Shown here piece after piece: positions 8,820-18,559 of a stretch of DNA of 64,000 nt (position 1 is its first letter; each line of letters opens with the position of its first letter). Under the pieces are notes generated by a model. The model worked only from the letters and a program-made list of their open reading frames with translations. It did no database searches and was not told where the DNA came from. The stretch comes from an uncultured Alistipes sp. (GTDB taxonomy: Bacteria; Bacteroidota; Bacteroidia; Bacteroidales; Rikenellaceae): positions 70,970-134,969 of the forward strand of contig CAJMKE010000005.1 in the NCBI GenBank assembly GCA_905213895.1, given 5' to 3'. The translations under genes were made by a program, and so were the position numbers.

Positions 8820-11318
8820 ATGATTTATCCCGATAATTTCGAGCAGAAGATAGGGTTCGACTCCGTGCGCGAACAATGCAGGGCGTATTGTACGATGCGC
8901 CGTGCAGCAGCCATGCTCGATGAGGAACGCTTTTCGACGTCGCGCAAGACCATCGCGCGCCGTCAGTCGCTCGCCGACGAGATGCGCCGGATGCTGACTA
9001 TGGAGGGCGACGCTCCGACGCAGGAGTTTTTCGACATCGACGACATTGTGGACAAGGTGCGTGTCGAGGGGACTTTTCTCGATATCGCGGAGGTCGTGCG
9101 GCTCGGCTCGACGCTTTCGTCCGTCGCTTCGACGGTCGATTTCGTGCGGAGCCGGCAGGAGGGGTTGTATCCGCGGATGAACGAATTGTGCGAGGGTGTC
9201 GAGTCGCTTTCGCATATCGTGCGCGAGATTGCGCGCATAGTGGACGAGTTCGGCAACGTGCGCGATTCGGCATCGCCCGACCTCGCGGCGGTGCGGCGTG
9301 AAATCCGTTCCCGCGAGGGGCAGGTGTCAAAGCGTCTGCAATCGGTCTTGCAGGCTGCCAAGAGCGCGGGTATCGTCGATACCGATGCCGTCATCTCGAT
9401 TCGCGACGGACGGGCTGTGATTCCCGTTTCGGCGTCGAACAAACGCAAATTGCAGGGCTTCATCCACGACGAGTCGGCTACGGGAAAGACATTCTATGTC
9501 GAGCCGGTCGAGGTCGTCGAACTCAATAACGAACTGCGCGAACTGGAATATGCCGAACGCCGCGAGGTGGTTCGCGTGCTTACGGCGTTTACCGACACGG
9601 TACGGCTCGACGCCGATGCCGTCGCCCGCGCCGAGGAGTATATCGCGACGGTCGATATGATTCGCTCCAAGGCTCGCTGGGCTGCGGAGAACGGGGCGGC
9701 GATGCCGATAATGGCCGAGGACTCGATCATGCGTCTGATTGCCGCCCGTCATCCTCTGCTCGCACAGAATCTGCGCCGCAGCGGTCGCGAACTCGTGCCG
9801 CTCGATGCGACGCTTGACGAGCGCAGCCGCATTCTCGTCATATCGGGTCCGAATGCCGGCGGAAAGTCGGTGTGTCTGAAAACGTTCGGTCTTATCCAGT
9901 ATATGTATCAGTGCGGATTTCCGGTAACGGTCTCCGAGAACAGCGAACTGCCCGTGTTCCGCAACATATATATAGACATCGGCGACCAGCAGTCCATCGA
10001 GAACGACCTTTCGACCTATTCGTCGCATCTGCTCAACATGAAGGCTATGCTTGCCGGTGCGGATGCCGCGACGCTCGTCCTTATCGACGAGTTCGGTTCG
10101 GGTACCGAACCTATCATCGGAGCGGCGATTGCCGAATCGATTCTCGAACGCCTTGTCGCGAGCCGTGCTTTCGGCGTGATTACGACCCACTATTCGAATA
10201 TCAAGTATTTCGCGTCGAACACCGAAGGCGTCGCCAACGGCGCGATGATGTTCGACGTACAGAACATCCGACCTCTTTTCCGTCTCGAAACGGGCAAGCC
10301 GGGCAGTTCGTTCGCAATCGAAATCGCCCGCAAGATAGGTCTGCCGGAGGATATCATCGCGTCAGCAAAGGAGAAGGCGGGTTCCGACCATATCGACATA
10401 GAGAAGCAGTTGCGCGAAATCGCCCGCGACAAACGCTATTGGGAACAGAAGCGCGAGCGCATCCGCCAGACCGACCGCAAGGTCGAGGAGTTGGAGCGCA
10501 ACTACAACGAGCAACTGTCGCGTATCCGCGAGGAGCGCAACGCGATAATCCGCGAAGCCAAGGAGAAGGCGAAGGAACTTATCGCCGAGGCGAACAAACA
10601 GATAGAATCCACCATAAAGAGCATCCGCGAGTCGCAGGCGGAGCGCGAGCAGACGCGGCTTGTGCGCAAGGAATTCAACGAATTCCGCGAGAGCGTCGAG
10701 AATGCCGATGCCGCCATGCGCGAGAACGACGAGCGTCTGGAACGCGAAATGGCTCGGCTCGAACGCCGCCGTCAGCGTCGCGACGAGCGCAAGGCTTCGC
10801 AGTCGTCCGCACCGTCGGGCGAAGCGGTCGTTGAAATCAAAAAGCCTTTGCCTCTGGTCGAGGGTGCGAAAGTCCGCCTGAAAGGGCAGGACGGCGTGGG
10901 CGTGGTGCAGTCTGTCCGCGGAAAGAAGGCGCAGGTGGCGTTCGGACAGATATTGACCACGGTCGATGTCTCGCGGCTCGAAACGATTTCAACGGCGGAG
11001 TATAAGCGCGCCACCCGTCCCGAAACTCCGCGTACGGTTATTTCGTCCGACATCTCGCAGCGGCGGCTCGATTTCAAGAGCACCATCGACATTCGCGGCG
11101 AGCGTGTGGCGGATGCGCTGGAAAAGGTGCAGGCTCTCGTGGACGACGCCCTTATGGTCGGTGTGAACAGCGTAACGATTCTTCACGGCAAGGGTACGGG
11201 CGCACTGAAAGAGGAGGTGCGCAAGTTCCTGCGCGCGATGCCGGAGGTCGAGAGCGCGGTGGACGACCATGCGGACCGCGGCGGTTCGGGAATAACGGTG
11301 GTAACATTCGGAATTTGA
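8820..11318 (+). CDS. mutS2: MutS2 family ATPase/endonuclease
   Basis: 832 aa. MutS core and clamp region without the mismatch-recognition domain, Walker A GPNAGGKSV at about 343-351, and a Walker B region (TLVLIDEFGSGTEP). A long charged coiled coil (about 520-660) follows, with a C-terminal Smr nuclease domain containing DIRGERV and LHGKGTGAL. MutS2 proteins act on branched DNA or on collided ribosomes rather than in mismatch repair, so this gene is not evidence of a mutL-mutS operon. The ATG at 8820 is chosen; it follows the MCE gene by 58 bp. Confidence 0.95.
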   Translation: MIYPDNFEQKIGFDSVREQCRAYCTMRRAAAMLDEERFSTSRKTIARRQSLADEMRRMLTMEGDAPTQEFFDIDDIVDKVRVEGTFLDIAEVVRLGSTLSSVASTVDFVRSRQEGLYPRMNELCEGVESLSHIVREIARIVDEFGNVRDSASPDLAAVRREIRSREGQVSKRLQSVLQAAKSAGIVDTDAVISIRDGRAVIPVSASNKRKLQGFIHDESATGKTFYVEPVEVVELNNELRELEYAERREVVRVLTAFTDTVRLDADAVARAEEYIATVDMIRSKARWAAENGAAMPIMAEDSIMRLIAARHPLLAQNLRRSGRELVPLDATLDERSRILVISGPNAGGKSVCLKTFGLIQYMYQCGFPVTVSENSELPVFRNIYIDIGDQQSIENDLSTYSSHLLNMKAMLAGADAATLVLIDEFGSGTEPIIGAAIAESILERLVASRAFGVITTHYSNIKYFASNTEGVANGAMMFDVQNIRPLFRLETGKPGSSFAIEIARKIGLPEDIIASAKEKAGSDHIDIEKQLREIARDKRYWEQKRERIRQTDRKVEELERNYNEQLSRIREERNAIIREAKEKAKELIAEANKQIESTIKSIRESQAEREQTRLVRKEFNEFRESVENADAAMRENDERLEREMARLERRRQRRDERKASQSSAPSGEAVVEIKKPLPLVEGAKVRLKGQDGVGVVQSVRGKKAQVAFGQILTTVDVSRLETISTAEYKRATRPETPRTVISSDISQRRLDFKSTIDIRGERVADALEKVQALVDDALMVGVNSVTILHGKGTGALKEEVRKFLRAMPEVESAVDDHADRGGSGITVVTFGI

Positions 11319-11337
11319 AATTAGGTAACTATATATA

Positions 11338-11508
11338 ACTTTACACCAGATTAAGTTATGGAATGTATCGGGAAATCCGAAAGTTGTGGTTCTCGCGGCG
11401 AAGCCGCGTATACAGATGTTACCCACCCCCTAAATCCCCCTCCTGTGAGGGGGACTTCGGTCGAAACCTGCAAAGATATACGGCTCTGGAATACCGTCAG
11501 TGTAAAAT
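11338..11508. repeat. MITE-like intergenic repeat, copy A
   Basis: A 171-bp element closely similar to 56325-56492. The ends ACTTTACACC and GTGTAAAAT form short imperfect inverted repeats. Internal shared blocks include AAGTTAT, GGTTCTC, AAGCCGCGTA, GGGGACTT, TGCAAAGA, ATACGG and GTGTAAAAT. A C-rich/G-rich hairpin near 11436-11454 is preserved in both copies with different sequence. No ORF inside is convincing. It separates mutS2 from murF-alr. Confidence 0.7.
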
Positions 11509-11542
11509 TGTATGTAATCGCCTAAAATCAACAACGTTTACA

Positions 11543-13900
11543 ATGAATTATCTTTTATCCGAAATATCGGCAATCTGCGGCGGCGTGTTCAGCGGCATCG
11601 ACCGTCAGGTACGGTCGGTTGCGACCGACAGCCGCAGTTATGCAGCGGGCGACGGCGCGATGTTCGTCGCCATAAACGGTGTCAATCACGACGCGCACGA
11701 GTACGTCCGCACGATGTACGACCGCGGGGTGCGGGCTTTCATGGTCGAACGCGACTGCGACCTGCCGTCGGACTGCGGCGTCGTGAAGGTCGCCGACTCG
11801 CTCGCGGCGTTGCAGGCTCTTGCGGCGCACCGTCGTACACAGTATCGCGGCACGGTAGCAGCCGTAGGCGGGTCGAACGGCAAGACGATAGTCAAGGAGT
11901 GGATTGCCCAGTGCGTCCCTGCCGGAACGAACCTTTTCCGTTCGCCGCGCAGTTACAATTCGCAGTTGGGCGTCGCTCTGTCGCTGTTGATGATGGGCGA
12001 CGATACCGATGTCGCGGTAATCGAGACCGGCATATCGCAGTGCGGCGAGATGGAGCGTCTGGAACGGATTGTCCGCCCCGACATCGCGATTTTCACCTCG
12101 ATAGGCGATGCGCATCAGGAGAACTTCGGGTCGCTCGACGAGAAAATCGCCGAGAAACTGATTCTCGCCCGTTCCGCCCGCGCCGTAATATACCATTCGG
12201 CGTATCCCGAACTCGCTTCGGCGATACGTGCCGAGTATGCCGACCGCATTCTCGTCGATGCCGCCGAAATTGCAGTTCCGCCTATGTCCGATACGGCATC
12301 GGAACGCAATGCACAGGTCGTCGCGGCGTTTTTCCGCACCATGGGCTGGAACGCGCCCGATTTCGCGTTGTTGCAGCCGGTAGCGATGCGGTTGGAGGTG
12401 AAACAGGGCGTGAATGGCTCGATAATCATCGACGATACCTATAATTCCGACATAAATTCGTTGGGTATCGCTCTCGACTGCCTGCGTTCGACCGCAGGCG
12501 GAAGACGGACGGTACTGATACTCTCGGATATTCTTCAAAGCGGATTGGCGGACGAAACGCTCTATGTGCAGGTGGCGTCGATGGTCGCCGAAGCGTCGGT
12601 AGACCAGTTCGTCGGCGTGGGCGTCAAAATATCCGAATACCGCTCCGCATTCGCATCGGGCAGCCGTTTCTATGCCTCGACCGAGGAGTTGCTCGCCCGC
12701 ATCGGCGAACTCGACATAACCGACGCCGCGGTGCTGATAAAGGGCAGCCGCGCCAGCGCGTTCGAACGCATATCGCACCGTCTGGAACTCAAATGCCATA
12801 CGACGGTGCTGGAAGTCGATTTGCAGGCGATGGCTCGCAACATCAACTATTTCCGCGAACGTATGCGCCCTAACGTAAAACTCGTGGCGATGGTCAAGGC
12901 GTCCGGGTACGGTTCGGGCGATGCCGAGGTCGCCCGCATGTTGCAGAAACAGGGCGTTTCGTATCTCGCCGTTGCGTTCGCTGACGAGGGCGTGGTGCTG
13001 CGCGAGAGCGGCATCACGATGCCTATCGTGGTTCTGAATGCCGACGATGCGAGTTTCGATGTCATGGTCGCCCATTCGCTCGAACCCGAAATTTACAGCG
13101 AACGCTCGCTCGCTGCATTCGTGCGCGAGGTCGAGAGCGCGGGCGGCAGGGAGTACCCGATACATATCAAGTTCGATACGGGAATGCACCGTCTCGGCTT
13201 CTCGGAGAACGAAATCGGGCATCTGCTCGATTTGTTGGACGGCTGCGGCGATACGGTTCGCGTCGCATCGGTGTTCACACATCTGTGCGTAGCCGACGAC
13301 CCATCGCAGGACGAATTCACGCGGCTGCAACTCTCCCGTTTCGGGCGGATGAGCAGTGCCGTCGCCGGACATCTGCCATATCCGGTGCTGCGCCATGCGG
13401 AGGCGTCGGCGGCAATAGTAAGATTCCCCGATTCGCAATACGACATGTGCCGTCTCGGCATAGGCATGTACGGTTTCGGCTACGAACATAACGACAACCT
13501 CGAAATGGTCTCGACGCTGCGGACACGCATCGTCCAGATTCACGAGATAGAGGGCGGCGAAACGGTCGGTTACGGTCGTGCGCAGACGCTTGCGCGCCGC
13601 AGCCTTATCGCGTCCATTCCTGTCGGTTATGCCGACGGTCTCGACCGCCATCTGGGTTGCGGCGGTTGGTCGATGCTCGTCCACGGCGAGCCGGCTCCCA
13701 CGGTAGGTCGCATCTGCATGGACAGTTGCATGATAGACGTTACCGACATTGCGGGCGTTGCCGAGGGCGACGAGGTAGTCATCTTCTCTCCGCGCAGCGG
13801 CAATACGCCGGAAGATATGGCGCAGGTACTCGGCACGATACCTTACGAGGTGCTGACATCGGTGTCGAAACGCGTAAAACGAATATATATCAACGAATGA
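11543..13900 (+). CDS. murF-alr: bifunctional UDP-MurNAc-tripeptide:D-Ala-D-Ala ligase / alanine racemase
   Basis: 785 aa fusion. The N-terminal MurF half has the ATP loop GGSNGKT near residue 109, SYNSQLGVA and the ligase core (IIDDTYNSD). The racemase begins near residue 421 (TTVLEVDLQAM) with PLP lysine K452 (MVKASGYGSG), and has the second catalytic region VGYADG and the substrate loop GRICMDSCMID. It makes D-Ala and adds D-Ala-D-Ala to the peptidoglycan precursor in the cytoplasm. The frame is open 60 codons further upstream, but that part lies in the repeat; ATG 11543 (MNYLLSEIS) fits MurF. This fusion is usual in Bacteroidetes. Confidence 0.95.
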   Translation: MNYLLSEISAICGGVFSGIDRQVRSVATDSRSYAAGDGAMFVAINGVNHDAHEYVRTMYDRGVRAFMVERDCDLPSDCGVVKVADSLAALQALAAHRRTQYRGTVAAVGGSNGKTIVKEWIAQCVPAGTNLFRSPRSYNSQLGVALSLLMMGDDTDVAVIETGISQCGEMERLERIVRPDIAIFTSIGDAHQENFGSLDEKIAEKLILARSARAVIYHSAYPELASAIRAEYADRILVDAAEIAVPPMSDTASERNAQVVAAFFRTMGWNAPDFALLQPVAMRLEVKQGVNGSIIIDDTYNSDINSLGIALDCLRSTAGGRRTVLILSDILQSGLADETLYVQVASMVAEASVDQFVGVGVKISEYRSAFASGSRFYASTEELLARIGELDITDAAVLIKGSRASAFERISHRLELKCHTTVLEVDLQAMARNINYFRERMRPNVKLVAMVKASGYGSGDAEVARMLQKQGVSYLAVAFADEGVVLRESGITMPIVVLNADDASFDVMVAHSLEPEIYSERSLAAFVREVESAGGREYPIHIKFDTGMHRLGFSENEIGHLLDLLDGCGDTVRVASVFTHLCVADDPSQDEFTRLQLSRFGRMSSAVAGHLPYPVLRHAEASAAIVRFPDSQYDMCRLGIGMYGFGYEHNDNLEMVSTLRTRIVQIHEIEGGETVGYGRAQTLARRSLIASIPVGYADGLDRHLGCGGWSMLVHGEPAPTVGRICMDSCMIDVTDIAGVAEGDEVVIFSPRSGNTPEDMAQVLGTIPYEVLTSVSKRVKRIYINE

Positions 13901-14619
13901 ATATGGCAGCAGGCACACTGTATCTGATTCCTTGTCCGATAGCCGACGACACGATGCCCTATGCGGTTACGCCCGAGTCGAACCGCGCGATTATCGATTC
14001 GCTCGACTATTTCATCGTCGAGAATACCCGTTCCGCCCGCCGTTTTCTGTCGAAAGCGGGCGTGGCGCGTCCGATAGACGAACTGGAATTCGTCGAACTC
14101 GACGAACATACGATTGCCGGCGCGTCGGTCGAACGCATGGTGGAACCCATCATGCGCGGTCGCAGTGCGGGCGTTATCTCCGAAGCGGGCGTTCCTGCGG
14201 TTGCCGACCCGGGGCAACTGGTCGTCGAACTGTGCCACAAACGCGGCATAAGGGTAGTGCCGCTGGTCGGTCCATCGTCGATTATTATGGCGGTGATGGC
14301 TTCGGGACTCAACGGACAGTCATTCGCCTTCAACGGTTATCTGCCCGTAAAGGAACCCGACCGCTCACGGGCAATCAAGCGTTTCGAGGCGCGGGCGGTT
14401 GCCGAACGTCAGTCGCAGGCATTCATCGAGGCTCCGTATCGCAACGTGAAACTCGCCGAACAGATTCTCCGCACGTGCGCTGCTGAAACCCGCCTTTGCA
14501 TCGCGTGCGACATCACGTCGGCGTCGGAGTTCATCCGCACCGCGACGGTCGGCGAGTGGCGCAGGTCGGGTATTCCCGATATTCAGAAACGACCGACGAT
14601 ATTCGTTCTCGGAAGGTAA
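13897..14619 (+). CDS. RsmI-like SAM-dependent methyltransferase
   Basis: 240 aa tetrapyrrole-methylase-fold protein. TLYLIPCPIAD at the start, ENTRSARRFL, then ISEAGVPAVADPG and LVGPSSIIMAVMASGLNG match the RsmI family, which 2'-O-methylates 16S rRNA C1402. Bacteroidetes often hold a second, shorter RsmI-like paralogue, so the exact target is uncertain. The start ATG overlaps the murF-alr stop (ATGA); a second ATG at 13903 is also possible. Last gene of the plus-strand run, followed by a strong terminator. Confidence 0.85.
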   Translation: MNMAAGTLYLIPCPIADDTMPYAVTPESNRAIIDSLDYFIVENTRSARRFLSKAGVARPIDELEFVELDEHTIAGASVERMVEPIMRGRSAGVISEAGVPAVADPGQLVVELCHKRGIRVVPLVGPSSIIMAVMASGLNGQSFAFNGYLPVKEPDRSRAIKRFEARAVAERQSQAFIEAPYRNVKLAEQILRTCAAETRLCIACDITSASEFIRTATVGEWRRSGIPDIQKRPTIFVLGR

Positions 14620-14667
14620 TACAGACGGAAAACGAGGCGATTCCGATTGCAGAATTCCGATATGTTT

Positions 14668-14699
14668 CCCGATTGCGACAGGCAATCGGGATTTTTTTT
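14668..14699 (+). terminator. rho-independent terminator after the methyltransferase gene
   Basis: Perfect 9-bp stem CCCGATTGC/GCAATCGGG with a 5-base loop, followed by a run of eight T. This closes the transcription unit that started upstream. Confidence 0.9.
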
Positions 14700-14733
14700 G
14701 TCCGAACGAAAGCGGATATTCCGATATTTTGCT

Positions 14734-14741
14734 TATATTTG
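14734..14741 (+). promoter_or_regulatory. candidate -7 box TATATTTG
   Basis: TATATTTG fits TAnnTTTG. No good -33 TTTG at the ideal distance. It would place the transcript start about 245 bases before the regulator gene at 14992. Confidence 0.45.
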
Positions 14742-14744
14742 CGA

Positions 14745-14991
14745 ACGAACATACGATTTAAGAGGAAATAGACTCTTCTTGTATCATTTATGGGAACCGG
14801 AGAACCTCGTTAGAGGAGTTTTTAATAGTTGATATGATGTTACAGTCTTTTGCATGGATTCGTGCATGTTTATTGCAAACGGTACGATTCATAAAAGGGA
14901 CGTAGTGTAACTTGAAAACTATTAAACGTTTCTCCGACGGTCCATAAGTAGAATGGTTGGCACTGCGTCCTCTCTTTTATTTTATATCCTT
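14745..14991 (+). promoter_or_regulatory. long structured 5' leader with possible attenuator
   Basis: The stretch between the promoter box and the regulator gene carries several hairpins: AAGAG/CTCTT at 14760-14777; an AACCTC/GAGG hairpin followed by five T at 14803-14823, which resembles an intrinsic terminator; and a 10-bp stem 14898-14907 with 14961-14970 containing one G-U pair. A 23-codon ORF (14834-14905, MMLQSFAWIRACLL...) sits between them. Function is unknown; the arrangement is compatible with attenuation. Confidence 0.35.
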
Positions 14992-15405
14992 ATGGAAGAT
15001 ACCGGCTGGGAACGTATAGAAATTGTCATTCGCGAATCGGGGATGACGATTAACAGTTTTGCCCGAATCATAGGATTGAACTCCGGCGAGAATCTTTATC
15101 GCATAAAGCGCGGCTGCAACCGCGTAAGCCGGCGTATCGCCGAGAAGATACATGCCTATTCCCCGAAATATTCGGTATCGTGGATAATGTGCGGCGGCAA
15201 TATGCCCGGTGTCGATGGTCCGATGAAAAAGGTTCCGGTATACAGGGAGAAGTTCGAAAGCCGCGGACGCAAGTTCCCGATAGATTATGTCATAGTTCCC
15301 GAAACGATGTTCTACGATGTCGATTACGCGACGTTCTCTCCCGAGGAAACCTCCTATTCAATCCATTTTCACCGCTTCAAATATCCTCGCCGCATCAAGA
15401 AGTAG
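14992..15405 (+). CDS. Cro/CI-like helix-turn-helix DNA-binding protein
   Basis: 137 aa from ATG 14992 (MEDTGWERIEIVIRESG). Residues about 1-60 form a Cro/CI-type helix-turn-helix (MTINSFARIIGLNSGENLYRI, then RRIAEKIHAYSPKYSVSWIMCG). The rest is a short polar tail common in small Bacteroidales regulators and has no sensor domain I recognise. An upstream Met at 14953 is possible but adds an unlikely hydrophobic start. Its long leader suggests post-transcriptional control. Probably a stand-alone regulator; target unknown. Confidence 0.75.
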   Translation: MEDTGWERIEIVIRESGMTINSFARIIGLNSGENLYRIKRGCNRVSRRIAEKIHAYSPKYSVSWIMCGGNMPGVDGPMKKVPVYREKFESRGRKFPIDYVIVPETMFYDVDYATFSPEETSYSIHFHRFKYPRRIKK

Positions 15406-15409
15406 CCGC

Positions 15410-16063
15410 CTATCCGACCTCCTCGTCGTATATGGCGTCGAATATCCTTTCCAGTTCGGTTGGCTTGCGCAGCAAATCGCGCAGAACTGCCAGTTTGCGA
15501 CCGTTTTCCGATTCGGGAATCCACAGTTTGAGATAGCCTCCTTCGCCGTATTTTTTCGATAGGTGAGCCATGCAGCGTTCGAAATGCCGCCTGCGGTCGA
15601 AATCGGGATTATGGTCGATGCCATAGCGTATCGTGCGGCGGATTACCGTTTCGGTGTCGAGACAGCGGTCTGCCTCCGCGACTATCCGCCCGTATATGCT
15701 GCGCGGCTCGCGCTCTGCCGATGCCCGATGGTCTTCGACCGCTTCGCTCATCGTCGCAATCTGTCCGTCGTCGAACCGTCGGCGCAGAAATCCGTCGGAT
15801 TTCAGAATCTCGGCAGAAACCGTGTGATGCCGTTCGCGACCTTCGCACAGCCCCGTATCGTGATATGCGGCAACGGTATATACCATTGCCGCATCCACGT
15901 CGTAGTTTCGCGCTATCTCCATGCTTTGTCCGATGACCTGCATCGCATGGTCTATGCCGTGCGCCTTGTCGAACCCGTTGTAGCGGGGCAGTATCTCCGT
16001 TTCGATGTAGCGGCGCAAATCGTCGTCCACAACCGATAGAGCGTCGGCGGGTTTAGTCGTCAT
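15410..16063 (-). CDS. HD-domain phosphohydrolase-like protein
   Basis: 217 aa from the ATG at 16063. Metal-binding HD pattern: H35 and H39 (HGIDH), H68-D69 (AAYHDTGLC), HH at 79-80, and a late Asp (VAEADR). HD proteins of this size hydrolyse nucleotides or phosphorylated metabolites; the substrate cannot be told. The start overlaps the end of the upstream PCMD lipoprotein gene by 11 bases, so it is translated from the long surface-protein operon. The earlier Met at 16081 would extend the overlap and is less likely. Confidence 0.8.
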   Translation of the reverse strand: MTTKPADALSVVDDDLRRYIETEILPRYNGFDKAHGIDHAMQVIGQSMEIARNYDVDAAMVYTVAAYHDTGLCEGRERHHTVSAEILKSDGFLRRRFDDGQIATMSEAVEDHRASAEREPRSIYGRIVAEADRCLDTETVIRRTIRYGIDHNPDFDRRRHFERCMAHLSKKYGEGGYLKLWIPESENGRKLAVLRDLLRKPTELERIFDAIYDEEVG

Positions 16064-17678
16064 AGTCGTACCGCAGTTCAAAGTCGTCTATCCACATCGT
16101 CGAGTCGGAACTTCCGACGAAATAGTCGCCGTAGCGCGAACTCGTGCAGACGATGATTATGTGCGTCGGCACTCGGTCGAACGTGCGGTATTCGAGCGGA
16201 ATCTCGAACTGGAACCAGTCGCACGACGCATCGAAACGCAACTCTCCGTAGGCGATTATACCCTCGTTCGACGGGGAGAAGTATGTCGCTTCATTGCGCG
16301 TATCAACCAGAACAGGACTCTCCGGCGTACCTCCGTAGACGTTGTGGTCCCAGTCGCCGAGTGCTATGTATATCACTCCTTCGTCGTTGTCGCCCGTGGT
16401 AGGCGTCTTGCCGTTGGTGCCGCCGTTCGGGACACAGTTTATGACGCCCAACTGGTATTTCACCCAGCCTTTGAGCGATGTCGGACGCAGCGTATACGGG
16501 CGACCGAAACGGACAAGACCGTTGGTGCCGACCACTCCCGCGAAATCTCCCGCAAAGCAGTTCCCGGCGGCGAACTTGCCGATTCCCATGATGCTCGCTT
16601 TCTGCGACCACAACTGTGCGCATTTGCCGGTCGCTCCTTCGTGCAGCGTACCGCTGAAAGGCGTGGTGATGTTGATGCCCGTAACTTTCGAACCCGGGTT
16701 GCCCGTTCCCCACCAAGCCTTGTCTACCGACGAGTAAGGATAGTAGGTGTCGTCCGTAACCGACCACTCCTCGAAACTTGCATTAGGCAGCGGGAATAAC
16801 GCTCCGGTGGTTGCGGTATAGATTGTCGATTCCTTTTCGCCGTTGTCCGAAATCGCATAGCCTATGACTTCGTATTCGGTCTCGGGTTTCAGATGACGCA
16901 GTACCGCCTCTATCGTTCCGCCGGTCGAGGTGTACCAACTCTCCTCGGCTTCCGTCCACTCCGACGCGCCTTTTTCTCTGTAACGGAATCCGGTCCGCGC
17001 TCCGTCCACGCCGACCGCTCTCAACCATATCACCTCCGAACCGGCGACAATGCGTGTTATGTCGATGTCGATGTCTTTCGGTTCGACCGTAAGACGCCAT
17101 ATCTCGCGGCGACCGTAGCATTCGACCATCGCCGTCAGTGTGCGGTCGGCATTGTCGAAGTTGCGCAGCGTCGCGGCATCGGGGTAATCGTACTCGGGCT
17201 TCGGACCGAAGCGCAGATTGGTAACCGTAACCGTATCCAGCCCGAAATCGGAGCGGCGGTAGACCTTTGCCATATTGCGCTCGACATCCCATTCGGTCTC
17301 GCCGATTTGCCCGATTACGGCGAACCGGCGGTCGATGGTCTGCGTTGCCGTGATTTTCCACTCGTAGTCCTGATACATCGAGAGCGTGACGTATTGCGGA
17401 TAGCGCATGTCATGCGTCCCGACTATCTCTTTCGACGGTGTGGCACCCTCGGTGTAGGTAATGCCGGTTATGTTTACGTTCAGTATGTCCGTATTCTCCG
17501 CAAGCGGAATATTCGCCGTGCGGTTGATTCGGTCGATGCTGCATTCGCCCGACGTACCCTCGGCGGTTATCGACGTGATGTCGAGTTCCACTACCGGATA
17601 CGGTATGTCGTTCTCTATGCACGCCGAGAGGGCGAGCGCAGCGATGATTACAGATATTTTGCCGAACAGTCGTCTCAT
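16053..17678 (-). CDS. PCMD-domain surface lipoprotein
   Basis: 541 aa. Signal with lipobox LSAC (Cys about 20), then beta-rich Ig/Fn3-like modules (an Fn3-like unit near LKPETEYEVIGYAIS), and a C-terminal PCMD domain (putative carbohydrate metabolism, PF13201 type). The C-terminal half matches the lipoprotein at 19383-21461: IGKFAAGNCFAGDF, GTNGLVRFG and YGDYFVGSSDS recur there. The ATG at 17678 (MRRLFGKIS) gives a proper signal peptide; the frame is open 15 codons further. It sits 5 bp after the beta-barrel gene. Likely exported to the cell surface; ligand unknown. Confidence 0.8.
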   Translation of the reverse strand: MRRLFGKISVIIAALALSACIENDIPYPVVELDITSITAEGTSGECSIDRINRTANIPLAENTDILNVNITGITYTEGATPSKEIVGTHDMRYPQYVTLSMYQDYEWKITATQTIDRRFAVIGQIGETEWDVERNMAKVYRRSDFGLDTVTVTNLRFGPKPEYDYPDAATLRNFDNADRTLTAMVECYGRREIWRLTVEPKDIDIDITRIVAGSEVIWLRAVGVDGARTGFRYREKGASEWTEAEESWYTSTGGTIEAVLRHLKPETEYEVIGYAISDNGEKESTIYTATTGALFPLPNASFEEWSVTDDTYYPYSSVDKAWWGTGNPGSKVTGINITTPFSGTLHEGATGKCAQLWSQKASIMGIGKFAAGNCFAGDFAGVVGTNGLVRFGRPYTLRPTSLKGWVKYQLGVINCVPNGGTNGKTPTTGDNDEGVIYIALGDWDHNVYGGTPESPVLVDTRNEATYFSPSNEGIIAYGELRFDASCDWFQFEIPLEYRTFDRVPTHIIIVCTSSRYGDYFVGSSDSTMWIDDFELRYDYDD

Positions 17679-17683
17679 AATCT

Positions 17684-18553
17684 TTATTTGCTTCTTATCG
17701 GTCCGTCCTTCTTCTTGTTCCACAGATGGAGCGTCATTCCGAAGTTTATGTCCGCGATATTCAGTCGGAAACGCATCTTCGAGAAGTTGCGTTTTCCGGT
17801 GAAGTTGTGGTCGCCGTCATACTGTTTGGTGTGAGTGTATCTCAAACCTCCGAGTCCGAACGAAATCGTCGCGCAGACATTCGGGAATATGTATACCGCC
17901 AGACCGGGGTTGAACGAGAACTCGCATTTGTAAATGTCCGAAAGACTCGTTTTCCACGTGTCGTCGGAGAGGTACGAGAACTCCATGCGACCTACCGACC
18001 CCGACAGTTCGAACTCGCCGAATACGCCGAAACGACCCTTCGAGTCTATCGCGACGTAGGTGCGGTGGTAGATTCCTATCGCGTATGCGTTGTTCTTGTA
18101 GCGCATGTTGCCTACCGAAACCTCGATATCGTTCGCTTCGCCGAGGTCGAGAGTGGCGTTGCCGAGGTTTCCCATCATGTGCGTGTACCCGAAACGCAGT
18201 CCGATACAGTTGTTGTCGCGGTACATGTAGCCGACGAACGGTTTGACGGTTACGACCGAACCTTTGAGTTTTATGTCGTCCAGAATCAGCCCGATGTCGG
18301 TGTCCTCGCTCGAAATCGTTCCGTAGGAGGCGGTGATGCCGAGCATCGTTTCGCCTTTGAACGAGAATTGGTTCTTGTTTATCTCGCGGTCGATTCTGTT
18401 ACGCTTTAACGTGGGTTTGCGCCGGTTTATTGCGGAGTCCGCCTGCACGGTTAGGTCGGACGGCAATGCCGCGGCGGGCGTTTCGGTCTGGGCGTGTGCA
18501 ATCTGTGCGGCGAACGCTATTGTGAGCAGTATGATAATCCTTTTCATTTTCAT
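17684..18553 (-). CDS. outer-membrane beta-barrel protein, paralogue 1
   Basis: 289 aa. Signal peptide ending AHAQ. After a basic linker the protein alternates short amphipathic strands with turns (GITASYGTISSEDTD, VGYMYRDNNCIGLRFGYTH, GVFGEFELSGSVG) and ends with strand-like FGMTLHLW plus a polar tail. It resembles an 8-12 strand porin-like barrel. It shares its plan with the next gene upstream, so the pair probably arose by duplication. No enzymatic motif. Confidence 0.7.
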   Translation of the reverse strand: MKMKRIIILLTIAFAAQIAHAQTETPAAALPSDLTVQADSAINRRKPTLKRNRIDREINKNQFSFKGETMLGITASYGTISSEDTDIGLILDDIKLKGSVVTVKPFVGYMYRDNNCIGLRFGYTHMMGNLGNATLDLGEANDIEVSVGNMRYKNNAYAIGIYHRTYVAIDSKGRFGVFGEFELSGSVGRMEFSYLSDDTWKTSLSDIYKCEFSFNPGLAVYIFPNVCATISFGLGGLRYTHTKQYDGDHNFTGKRNFSKMRFRLNIADINFGMTLHLWNKKKDGPIRSK

Positions 18554-18559
18554 CGTCGT

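Noticed and set aside
8820..11318. MutS2 as partner of MutL in mismatch repair
   Set aside because: It lacks the mismatch-recognition domain and has an Smr domain; MutS2 does not normally act with MutL.
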